Below, one piece after another: positions 7,382-15,220 of a DNA stretch of 64,000 nucleotides. How positions within the stretch are numbered: the stretch's first letter is position 1; every line of letters begins with the position of its first letter. Both the position numbers and the translations under genes were made by a program. Source of the stretch: Pseudomonas sp. ERMR1:02 (GTDB lineage: Bacteria; Pseudomonadota; Gammaproteobacteria; Pseudomonadales; Pseudomonadaceae); NCBI RefSeq assembly GCF_002277815.1, contig NZ_NKJI01000008.1:124001-188000 (forward strand), read 5' to 3'. Below the pieces are notes generated by a model, which was given only the letters and a program-made list of their open reading frames with translations, was not told the origin of the DNA and did not search any database.

Positions 7382-8212
7382 ATGAAAAAACGTGAGAAAG
7401 CGCCGAGCACATTCGATCCGTTTCTAGAACGCCTGGTTAGGGAAAGCGATACATCGTCTGACCGCATCCGCGCCAAGCTCAGCAACGCCTATGACTGGGG
7501 CTTTTGCGAACTATGCTGGCGATCCACCGAATACTCGATCAGCGTGGGGGCTCAAAAGGTCTTCAAGCGCCTACAACGAGGAAACGTCAAAGTCGCGCCA
7601 CTAACGGATGCCATTCGTGCAACAGCTCAGAAAAAAGCCGACGCCTTGGTGGCGCGCTACGAGCAGGCATGGAAAGGTGAGTTCGGTCGGTACGAGCCCG
7701 CCCGCATGTTGATGGCCTACTGTGACATGGTGGAAATGCGCGGTGACCGCTCGGTTTCAGCCTTCAGAGAGCACGTCGAGCGGCGAGTACTCATTGCCGC
7801 GTGGGCACGGCATGGTGACTTGCTCCGGCCCAATAAACTACCGGGTCAGCCCGAAGGCGCAGCGAAGCCCAGCAAACTCTACTGCGAAGCACACAACCCA
7901 AGGCGAAGCGATGAAGCTCGCCGCGCATACCAACGCGACAGAAGGTTTGCGCTAGAGTATGACGAGTTGATTGACCAAATTTGGTCACAGGAAGCCGGCA
8001 CTCTCCCTGAGTGGGACATTGAAGCCCACGCATATGTCAGGAGAGAAGCCTATCGACTGCTCCAGGCACTCAAGTCTCCCACCAGTACGATGGATGATCT
8101 GTTAGCTCAGGGCACCATGAGTCAAGCTGAAATAGCGCGCCAGCTTGGCGTATCACGCCAAGCAGTTTCCGCCGCTATCAAGCGGCGAGCGCAGAAGCAG
8201 GCGACACGCTGA
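7382..8212 (+). CDS. Unknown protein with C-terminal helix-turn-helix and Cys/His pairs
   Basis: This 276-residue protein ends in a clear helix-turn-helix (residues 246-268, MSQAEIARQLGVSRQAVSAAI), like the Cro or sigma region 4 type. Earlier it has FCELCW (Cys42 and Cys45) and LYCEAH (Cys and His near 167-170), which together could bind one zinc. The middle is rich in basic and aromatic residues. It is transcribed divergently from alpA-repA, so it probably regulates that replication/excision module. I do not recognise a named family. Confidence 0.65.
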   Translation: MKKREKAPSTFDPFLERLVRESDTSSDRIRAKLSNAYDWGFCELCWRSTEYSISVGAQKVFKRLQRGNVKVAPLTDAIRATAQKKADALVARYEQAWKGEFGRYEPARMLMAYCDMVEMRGDRSVSAFREHVERRVLIAAWARHGDLLRPNKLPGQPEGAAKPSKLYCEAHNPRRSDEARRAYQRDRRFALEYDELIDQIWSQEAGTLPEWDIEAHAYVRREAYRLLQALKSPTSTMDDLLAQGTMSQAEIARQLGVSRQAVSAAIKRRAQKQATR

Positions 8213-8235
8213 AGACAATCATGCTCTAGCTGCGG

Positions 8236-8300
8236 AATTGCAGCGCACTTGAACACGCGCTTGCATACGACCTGACTAGTCATTTGCATTGGACTTGACC
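8236..8300 (-). repeat. Dispersed three-unit iteron-like repeat, copy 3
   Basis: Read on the minus strand this gives GGTCAA..ATGCAAAT, then CAGGTCGTATGCAAGCGC, then GTTCAAGTGCGCTGCAATT. It matches the copy at 15151-15217 closely and lies in the otherwise empty 8213-8451 gap. Confidence 0.65.
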
Positions 8301-8451
8301 AACGATTACAGAGGATTTGACCGACCAGACGTCAAAGCTGAGAGGCTCATAACGACCCGTTGCGGCCAGTCGTGCAGTCGGGGCGTCTGCTTCCTTGTTT
8401 GTACTCGTCACGCATCGCCTAAAACCACCTATGTTCCTACGGAATGTTTAA

Positions 8452-9540
8452 ATGACCGTAATTGCGCGATTCTCCCCATCGAATCAACGGCTGTTTATCA
8501 GTGATATTGCTGAATCCAGCTTATCTGACAAAATAATTCCTTGGCCTACTCTAGGGTGCTCATCTACAGTTTTTCCCGAAGGCTCGGGCTTCACTCTTAT
8601 TGGCTACACGCAAAAAATCTCGATCATAAACGATTCTTTACTCATCAGTTGGGCAGGAACTAAAATTTATGCGCGCTTTGCCGAAAACGAACTGAGGGAA
8701 GCCCTAAGTAAACAGAACAACCTCGCCACTTTAAAGACCACTCTAAACAAGATTGCCAACGAAGTCGGGGAAAATATAGCACTTATTGGATGTTATTTAG
8801 AACCCTCTAATGGGCGCACGAAACTTCACGACTTTCAATATGGCACAACATTGCGATATGAAGAGCAATCTGGTTACTGGACTGCGACTGGCACGGGTGT
8901 AGACGTATTTTTTGAGCAGCTACGAAATCAGAGCAATCCGCTAGAATCAATCAATCCTGTTCATCCAGTTGATAAGGCTTTCACAGTTACGAGCGCCATG
9001 CTTTACGAAGAACACACCAGTAAAAGCCCGCTTTACAGGTACACTGGGGGGGCCTATGAGATCGCATATGTAGAACGAGGGAAGTTTAGAAAACTCGATC
9101 ATCATGCCACCGCTGTTTGGAGCGTTGAGATTGGTGAAGACGGATTTCCCGAAGCCCCACTACTTCATTCGGTAAATTTGTATTACTACTATGATGATAT
9201 ATTCGCAATAACAGCAATCAGCGAGACTCGCCCTACGAAGGATGGGGCGATTATAGAAAAATTCAGTCACTTTCTTGCCGCTCCTTTGGAGCGTGAAGTT
9301 ACCAAAGCGGAGCTCAATAACTTCCGCCCAAAATACTCACCACAGCATTTCAACCATATTATAGAAATCCACTACCCAGGTGTGGCCCTGAGAAAGTTAA
9401 GAGTAACTGAGTATTCGCAAGCTTCCGCGATACAGTTTATTGATAATAACGGTTTAGTCAGCATAAAGGTGGATAGTAAGCTGGTCGTCGATCAAGTCAT
9501 CATATTCGAGCAACGACGAAAAGCTCATCAATCTTGTTAA
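8452..9540 (+). CDS. Putative proteasome/HslV-like Ntn-hydrolase with unknown C-terminal domain
   Basis: Seen in the sequence: 362 residues starting MTVIARFS. If the initiator Met is removed, Thr becomes residue 1 and an Asp (in RLFISD) becomes residue 17, the spacing of the proteasome beta/HslV active site. A Lys (TQKISIIND, residue 55) followed by LLISWAG matches the Lys33 and GxAG strands. ALIGCYLEPSNGRTKLHDF and YWTATGTGVDVFFEQL match the later strands and the GSG loop of that fold. Residues from about 165 to 362 match nothing I know. The fold call is inference from pattern. The gene stands alone, with no ATPase partner next to it. It is AT-richer than the core. Confidence 0.5.
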   Translation: MTVIARFSPSNQRLFISDIAESSLSDKIIPWPTLGCSSTVFPEGSGFTLIGYTQKISIINDSLLISWAGTKIYARFAENELREALSKQNNLATLKTTLNKIANEVGENIALIGCYLEPSNGRTKLHDFQYGTTLRYEEQSGYWTATGTGVDVFFEQLRNQSNPLESINPVHPVDKAFTVTSAMLYEEHTSKSPLYRYTGGAYEIAYVERGKFRKLDHHATAVWSVEIGEDGFPEAPLLHSVNLYYYYDDIFAITAISETRPTKDGAIIEKFSHFLAAPLEREVTKAELNNFRPKYSPQHFNHIIEIHYPGVALRKLRVTEYSQASAIQFIDNNGLVSIKVDSKLVVDQVIIFEQRRKAHQSC

Positions 9541-10087
9541 GCAACAAAAAGCCTCCTGGCAGTTTCATGCTCGGCGAATTAGGGCGGCAACTACCTGGCT
9601 TGAGCGTGGGGGACTGCTTGAGCCCCTGCCTCGCAGGCTGCTCTGTCCGCACACGCCTGAATGGTTTGCTTCGCTGCGCGAATGGAATCCTAAGCAGGCT
9701 GCAATGACGGGACCCGGCCGTTAGGGTAACCGGAAGTTCGGATGTGTGCAGCGCCTATGCAGATGAACCAGTCCGCGATTATGCCTTCGTGAGTATTCCA
9801 GCAGCTGGACCAGGGAGGTTTTGTCTATGCGACTACTGTTTTCGCATCCGCTCCACCAACAGACCTATGGACGGCAACCGACCCAAAGATGACGGTGGCG
9901 ACGGGCAGAGAACGGTCCTAAGCGGCCGGTGACGACAGGCAGAAATCGGGCAACCAATGCCGCGAAAAATCCGACTCGGCAAGTCGCGTCCGCTTCCGAA
10001 GATTGCGCGGGATTTCGGGGATGGAGTGACCATGAATCGTGTAAGATTTCAACAATGATATTTTAACGATGAAATGGCCTCGACCGG
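9541..10087. other. Intergenic region, no convincing gene
   Basis: The 547 bases hold no frame with a credible start and codon pattern. At 9929-9949 lies GTGACGACAGGCAGAAATCGG less its last base, a solo copy of the motif that flanks the MITE-like element at 15083-15103. The rest may be debris from earlier insertions. Confidence 0.5.
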
Positions 10088-11224
10088 ATGACTGACAAGA
10101 ATAAACCGAGCTTAAAAGACCTCATCAGAACCAGTTCCAAGCACGAAGTATCCACATCTCTAGGTCCTCTGTACGTACGCCATCTGGTCTACAGGGACTA
10201 CAAAATTATCGTCAAATCAGGTGCTTTCGAAGAAGCTAACGATCGTGAGATCGGCTTACTAGCGATACGAGCTACTACGTCTAATTCGCAGGACCCTGGT
10301 GAGTGGAGTGGGCTCGACGATGAAGCTTTTTCGAAACTAACCACAGCTGACTTAAATGCCCTAGCGGCCGCGGCAATAGAGGTGGCCGAGTATCCAGCCA
10401 CCGAAGATTTAGTCGCTGGTTTAGGCCGAGGTGTCCTTAACGAATGCGCTGAGCTTGATCAGGCGAGCAAGAAGATTTCCGATCAATTTCGAAACAGCTT
10501 TTCGTTCCTTAAACCTAGCACTCTGGAGTCCCTGACCGCCTCGGTAACAGCGATCGATCAGTCGAACCAACAGTGGAAATCACTCTTTTCGAATATGTGT
10601 AATGATCCGGCAGCTGGACGTATGGCTAGTGCCGCGGAAAGTCTCAAGTCGCCATACCAGGACCGCCCGCTTTACACAAAAACAGACGTTATTTTACCGA
10701 AACTGGATTTCTCCAATACGAACGATGCGCGGGCGGCCAGGGCCTCAGAAAAAGCTGTAGACATCCTTAACCGGCTGGCCGTACACATGGGCGAGGTTCA
10801 AGCGCATACCGCTTCAATGTATTCCACGCTGGTCCTTGAAGCCATTCCACAATGGATGGGTCAACAAGAAAGCAACAAGGCGCAATCCGAACTCTCTCTA
10901 AAAAGCGCTGCGAGCAGCCTACGCTGGACGAAATGGGCCGTTATCACAAGCATTGTCACGTCAATTGGCATTGCTGCTTATCAGCAGCATAGCGGCTCCA
11001 TCGATGCCGATACCGCTCTGCGGCAGGCCAACGAACGCCAGGCCTACTGGGAGAAGCAATCAGCGACACAACAGGCGCTTCTGAACACGCAAATTCAAAC
11101 GACTCAGAATCTCCAAGCGGAGCTGAAATCACTAAATTCGCTATTGAAAAAGTCATTGAACTCGAATGCACCCGCTACCAAACGGACCAATTCAAAATCA
11201 GCCAAAAAACATTCACAACGGTGA
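10088..11224 (+). CDS. Unknown protein with one membrane segment and C-terminal coiled coil
   Basis: The 378-residue protein has a soluble N-terminal region (1-275), a single hydrophobic helix (about 282-298, WAVITSIVTSIGIAAY) and then a Gln/Leu-rich helix likely to form a coiled coil (about 305-358). The tail is very basic (KRTNSKSAKKHSQR). The first 105 residues (with KLTTADLNALAAAAIEV) faintly recall phage tail-assembly chaperones, but I give that little weight. It is a lone gene between two repeat-bearing spacers and could be a membrane-anchored sensor or effector; no catalytic motif is visible. Confidence 0.55.
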   Translation: MTDKNKPSLKDLIRTSSKHEVSTSLGPLYVRHLVYRDYKIIVKSGAFEEANDREIGLLAIRATTSNSQDPGEWSGLDDEAFSKLTTADLNALAAAAIEVAEYPATEDLVAGLGRGVLNECAELDQASKKISDQFRNSFSFLKPSTLESLTASVTAIDQSNQQWKSLFSNMCNDPAAGRMASAAESLKSPYQDRPLYTKTDVILPKLDFSNTNDARAARASEKAVDILNRLAVHMGEVQAHTASMYSTLVLEAIPQWMGQQESNKAQSELSLKSAASSLRWTKWAVITSIVTSIGIAAYQQHSGSIDADTALRQANERQAYWEKQSATQQALLNTQIQTTQNLQAELKSLNSLLKKSLNSNAPATKRTNSKSAKKHSQR

Positions 11225-11458
11225 TCGCACTGGGCAGTGCGTTGCGGGTTACCGTTATGCCACAGCTTGGGCGTCAGGATTAATGGAGCAACTCCAGACC
11301 AGTGCTGCCGTTAGGTAAAACCCTCGCAGATCGACCTAAGTACTACCGGGAGACCTATCGGTGCAAATGTCCACGTGACGCACAAGCACTACGCATGATG
11401 GTTTCTCGGTGTACGTCGGCTTCTGGCCGTTTTCTGCCTCTCGCCAAGGGCAGTAATC
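11225..11458. other. Short intergenic region before the MITE-like element
   Basis: No gene is visible. GCCGTTAGGT (11309-11318) contains a GTTRRRY heptamer like an integron core site, but no matching partner was found. A copy of the dispersed motif TTTCTGCCTCTCGCCA lies at 11431-11446. Confidence 0.4.
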
Positions 11459-11644
11459 GGCCGATTCTGTTGAAAAAGTCGGCCATGGTTTCCGCAGCAG
11501 AAAAGTATGCGTCCGAGATTGAAATCTTTACTTTCGGCAGAGGCTTCCGGACTCAGATTTCACATAGCAGCGTGCAAAAAAGGCGTTTTCACCAGTCAAT
11601 GATCAGGCCATTTGGGCGGACCGACTTTTTCAACAGAATCGGCC
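11459..11644. mobile_element. MITE-like element, copy A
   Basis: The 186-bp noncoding element is bounded by perfect 24-bp terminal inverted repeats (11459-11482 and 11621-11644) that begin GGCCGATTCTGTTGAAAAAG. Its interior is a close inverted copy of the element at 14898-15084; for example both contain TGCAAAAAAGG/CCTTTTTTGCACGCTGCTA. It encodes nothing, which fits a miniature element mobilised by a transposase in trans. Confidence 0.75.
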
Positions 11645-11676
11645 AATACCTGCCGGACAGTACCGGCAGGTATTGG
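11643..11676. terminator. Perfect 14-bp palindrome, possible terminator of the restriction-modification gene
   Basis: CCAATACCTGCCGG (11643-11656) and its exact reverse complement (11663-11676) flank a 6-base loop. It lies 48 bp past the stop of the leftward restriction-modification gene and abuts MITE copy A. There is no clear T-tract, so a role as terminator is tentative. Confidence 0.4.
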
Positions 11677-11723
11677 TCTATCAGCAGTCGATCAATCGCG
11701 TCTACCTACCCCTCCACACACCT

Positions 11724-14700
11724 CTACATGGCTCCGCCAACCTGATCCAGGGCTGCAAATCTCAACTCTCTCGCCCTTCCAGCACTGTTTGATCTTGCGC
11801 GATCACGCGAGACCTTGCCAACAACCGCCTTTGCTGCACCTCGCGCAAAATTCATTGCCAGTAGCCTGCGAAGAATTTCACCGTCTTCCATTGCGGGGGT
11901 GTAGTCACTCCAGCCGTTTGCAGCGGCCACAGCTTTGTCCAAGGTTTCGTGCGCCAAGGCCAACCACGCTGGGCGCGCGTTGTAGAGGTTGGTGAGGGTG
12001 CGCGTTTTCAGATCGGCTTCATGGCCAGGCTTGGCAACTGGGCGCTTGGGGAACCCGGCTGCTTGCTCTTCGGGAGTGATGATCCAATCGGTCCACTCGG
12101 GCGGGCTGAGATAATGATCGCGCAGCTTGAATAGCTCTTGCGCTGCTATTGCGATCGCCTTCGCGTTTTGGTCGGCTGCGTATTCCGCTGCAGGAATGTT
12201 GGGCGTCAAGCCCTCGGGAAATGGAAAGGTCTCAAAGCAGGTTGTAGGGGTGTAGCGGGGTCGGTCCTCCAGCGAGGAACCTGAACGCAGTGCCCAAACT
12301 TCATGAATGCGGGATTGAAGGATTCCAATGGTGGTGTCGTCATCACGGGCGACAACGACAAGCGCGTCACCGGGGGTGACGGCAGGGTGCGTCCACGCGC
12401 AAAGGTAGTGCTTGGCGTGGCGCGGAATCGAAATATAGCGCGGAAGTCCTTTCAGCGCCGCGAACATTTCTGGTCGAGGCCAACCGAACTGCCACCACGG
12501 ATACTTCTGAAAGTCGTTGAAGCGGTTCGTGTGCAGCCGATGCAAGCGCACATTCGAGATGGCCGCAAACGGTTTGTCGAAACTGGCTGCCTCCTTCTCC
12601 TTGTCGCGGCCCATAAAATTGATTGTGAACCTGTCAAGCGGGCGCGACGTGATGTCATCCGCACCCAGATAGGGACGAACAACAGCGGCCATGGGCTCGC
12701 CCTTTATCGTGGCTGGCTCTTGCAGTATTTTTCTTGCTTCGTCTCCTTTCAAGTTGAAGCTGGCTTTAGGCAGCCCAAGCTTCTCCCGCAGCGTTCTTTT
12801 TACTGAAGCCGATGGCGTCACACCCTGAAATGACCGGTTTTTGTTTTCGCGCAACTTAAATGCTTTCGTAACATCGCTGCCTGCGGTGAGGTCTGCATGA
12901 ATGACCGCGACTTCAGCACCATCCAGCTGCGGCTTCATGAGACTTTGTCCGAAGCCCGTCATGGAAACCCCCACAGCAGTGCCGTTGTCCCACCATTTTT
13001 CGTCGCTCCATGCGAGAAAAATGCGCGACTTTTCCAAGATGCGAGTGAGCACCTTACGGTTCGCGCCATCACGTATGGAGTTGGTCGAAACCAAGCCGGC
13101 TGATTGCAGAGTACCCAGTTCCATCTGCAACCGCGCTTTCTCGAACCAAAAGCAAACGAGGTCTACACCATCCAAGTTGTTGTCTCGATATGCCAAGCGC
13201 ACCTTGTCTACATAAGCTTTCCCCAGCTCACCGCGCATCCTCTTGTTGCCGATGAACGGTGGGTTGCCAACTATCACATCAGCCTTCGGCCATTGGGCTT
13301 GGCTGCCATCGGTGTTGATCAAGGCATCGCGGTTCTCGATGCCGTCCAGCGGCTTAAGAATGGGGTTCAGGCTGTGCGGCCATCCGTTCTGCCGACACCA
13401 TTGAATGTCGCCAATCCACACCGTGACCCGTGCCAGTTCCGCCGCGAATTCGTTTATTTCCAGACCCAAGATGTTGTGCGGGCCGGTTTGCAAACTCACC
13501 TCGGCTTGCAGCCCCAGTTCCTGCGCCTCGATTTGCGCGCGTTTTTCCACGTCGCGCAGCGCCTTGAGCGCCAGATATAGAAAGTTGCCGCTGCCGCATG
13601 CAGGGTCAAGCACGCGAAAGTCGGCGAGGCGCAGCAGAAAGCCTTGATAAAGTGCTTGGCCCTGTTGCAATGCGTCGTTGGCGCGGTACTTGTTGCCCCG
13701 CGTTTTCACCATGCCAAACTTCGGCGCCACCTTGGCGATCTTTTCGCGCGCGGCCTGCCACTCAAGCAGCAACGGACCGCTCACCAGCGGCTCAACCAGC
13801 TTCGCTATCGTGCCAGTGTCGGTGTAGTGCGCGCCAAGGGCGGCGCGTTTGCTACCTAAGCCCCGCTCGAACAGCGTGCCGAAGATGGTGGGGTCAATCG
13901 CGCGCCAGTCCATGTCGGCGGAGGCGGCGCGTAGCGTTTCGAGGTCGCTGACGGTCAGCGTAGGAACGGCAATCTGCTTGAATAGGCCGCCGTTGAACCA
14001 TTGGATGTCGTCGTTGCCGTACTCACCTCTTTGCTCCTGCATGGCCTTGAATAGCTTCCCGATGCGGTTGGCGGCTTTCGCCACGTCGCTCTTGGCGGCG
14101 GCGAGCAGGTTGGTAAATATCTTATCAGGCAACAGTCCTTCGTCTTCGGCGAACATGCAGAACAAGCACTGGACCAAAAAGTGCGCTACTTGATTGCTGT
14201 CTTGCCCGCGTTGACGCATGGTTTCGGCCAGCTCGGCATAGCGCTGAGCGGCTTCTTCGGTGACGGCGGCGGTGGACTTTTCGGGCCGCAGCTTCAGCGG
14301 GTCGGTGAACACCCATTTGAGAATTTGCCGCTTGCCGTCATCCACCAGATCTTCTATGCGGATTTCGCGCGGCTCGTCCGGATAGCCGGTGAAGGCTGTG
14401 TGGATGATGATGCGCTCACGGTCGCACACCACCAAGAGTGGCGGGCTTTCGAGTTGCAGGGAGTAGTCCGTGAGTTGCTTGAGCGCCTTGTCGAGGTCGC
14501 GGCCTGGTTTCTTGTTCTCCCACGCGAAGTGGCCGCGCTTCCACACATCAGCCCAGCCATCCCCACCTCCGGACTTCTTGGCGCCGCGCTCGAAGCAGTA
14601 GTTGTCGAGGTCGCGCGGCTTATCTACGCCGAGCAGTTCGCACAAATCGTCAAAATGGGGCTGTGCGCCGCCTCGCTCTGTGAGGCTGTTGTTCTTCCAA

Positions 14701-14726
14701 GTGGCTATGAACTTCTCTGGTGTCAT
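11724..14726 (-). CDS. MmeI-like type IIL restriction-modification enzyme
   Basis: The 1,000-residue single-chain enzyme has the MmeI layout. The N-terminal nuclease motif is D60-X9-E70-X-K72, the same spacing as in MmeI. A helical spacer (about 150-330) follows, then an N6-adenine methyltransferase core with motif I DPACGSG (374-380) and motif IV NPPF (488-491), and then a target-recognition region and C-terminal part. Type IIL enzymes methylate one strand and cut at a distance. Nuclease and methyltransferase residues look intact, so it may be active. The ATG at 14726 is chosen over a longer frame to 14930 because that extension runs into MITE copy B and because GAGGGG precedes 14726. Inverted MITE-like elements flank the gene. 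Confidence 0.85.
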   Translation of the reverse strand: MTPEKFIATWKNNSLTERGGAQPHFDDLCELLGVDKPRDLDNYCFERGAKKSGGGDGWADVWKRGHFAWENKKPGRDLDKALKQLTDYSLQLESPPLLVVCDRERIIIHTAFTGYPDEPREIRIEDLVDDGKRQILKWVFTDPLKLRPEKSTAAVTEEAAQRYAELAETMRQRGQDSNQVAHFLVQCLFCMFAEDEGLLPDKIFTNLLAAAKSDVAKAANRIGKLFKAMQEQRGEYGNDDIQWFNGGLFKQIAVPTLTVSDLETLRAASADMDWRAIDPTIFGTLFERGLGSKRAALGAHYTDTGTIAKLVEPLVSGPLLLEWQAAREKIAKVAPKFGMVKTRGNKYRANDALQQGQALYQGFLLRLADFRVLDPACGSGNFLYLALKALRDVEKRAQIEAQELGLQAEVSLQTGPHNILGLEINEFAAELARVTVWIGDIQWCRQNGWPHSLNPILKPLDGIENRDALINTDGSQAQWPKADVIVGNPPFIGNKRMRGELGKAYVDKVRLAYRDNNLDGVDLVCFWFEKARLQMELGTLQSAGLVSTNSIRDGANRKVLTRILEKSRIFLAWSDEKWWDNGTAVGVSMTGFGQSLMKPQLDGAEVAVIHADLTAGSDVTKAFKLRENKNRSFQGVTPSASVKRTLREKLGLPKASFNLKGDEARKILQEPATIKGEPMAAVVRPYLGADDITSRPLDRFTINFMGRDKEKEAASFDKPFAAISNVRLHRLHTNRFNDFQKYPWWQFGWPRPEMFAALKGLPRYISIPRHAKHYLCAWTHPAVTPGDALVVVARDDDTTIGILQSRIHEVWALRSGSSLEDRPRYTPTTCFETFPFPEGLTPNIPAAEYAADQNAKAIAIAAQELFKLRDHYLSPPEWTDWIITPEEQAAGFPKRPVAKPGHEADLKTRTLTNLYNARPAWLALAHETLDKAVAAANGWSDYTPAMEDGEILRRLLAMNFARGAAKAVVGKVSRDRARSNSAGRARELRFAALDQVGGAM

Positions 14727-14897
14727 TGATCGTGCCCCTCTGTGCTTTGCTGGCGATGATAGCAAAGTGGCTATATGGGTAAGGGGCTCTTTCTGGGCAC
14801 TGGTGCGTCGAGTCGGTTCAGTCAGTAGGCTGTCTAGGATTAGTTGGCCGCTACTAAATGCCCCTAATTTTCTAGACTCCTTCGAAGGTCTCCTTTT

Positions 14898-15084
14898 GGC
14901 CGATTCTGTTGAAAAAGTCGGTTTCCCCAAAATGCTCGAATACTGGTGGGTGAAAACACCTTTTTTGCACGCTGCTACGTAAAATCCGAGTCCGGGAAGC
15001 CTCTGCTGAAAGCAAGGATTTCAATCTCAGGCGCGTACTTTTCTGCCGTGGAAACCAAGCCGGACTTTTTCAACAGAATCGGCC
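14898..15084. mobile_element. MITE-like element, copy B (inverted relative to copy A)
   Basis: The 187-bp element has the same 24-bp ends (14898-14921; right end 15060-15084 with one extra G). The interior aligns in reverse complement with copy A, with scattered differences. Copies A and B face each other around a single 3.25-kb segment, so together they could move as a composite unit. Confidence 0.75.
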
Positions 15085-15150
15085 GATTTCTGCCTGTCGT
15101 CACTACCGGCTTCGGGTTAGTTTTGGCAAAGCGTGGACGCGAGAGGCGCT

Positions 15151-15217
15151 GGTCAAGCCTGATGCAAATTACTGTTCAGGTCGTATGCAAACGCGTGGTC
15201 AAATCAATGCAATTAAC
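15151..15217 (+). repeat. Dispersed three-unit iteron-like repeat, copy 4
   Basis: GGTC occurs at 15151, 15179 and 15197, and ATGCAA at 15162, 15185 and 15207: three units spaced about 22-23 bp. This is the clearest of the four copies. It directly follows the end of the integrase gene. Confidence 0.65.
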
Positions 15218-15220
15218 CCA

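Noticed and set aside
11309..11318. Integron attC core site
   Set aside because: Only one GTTRRRY heptamer, with no paired inverse core or integron integrase.
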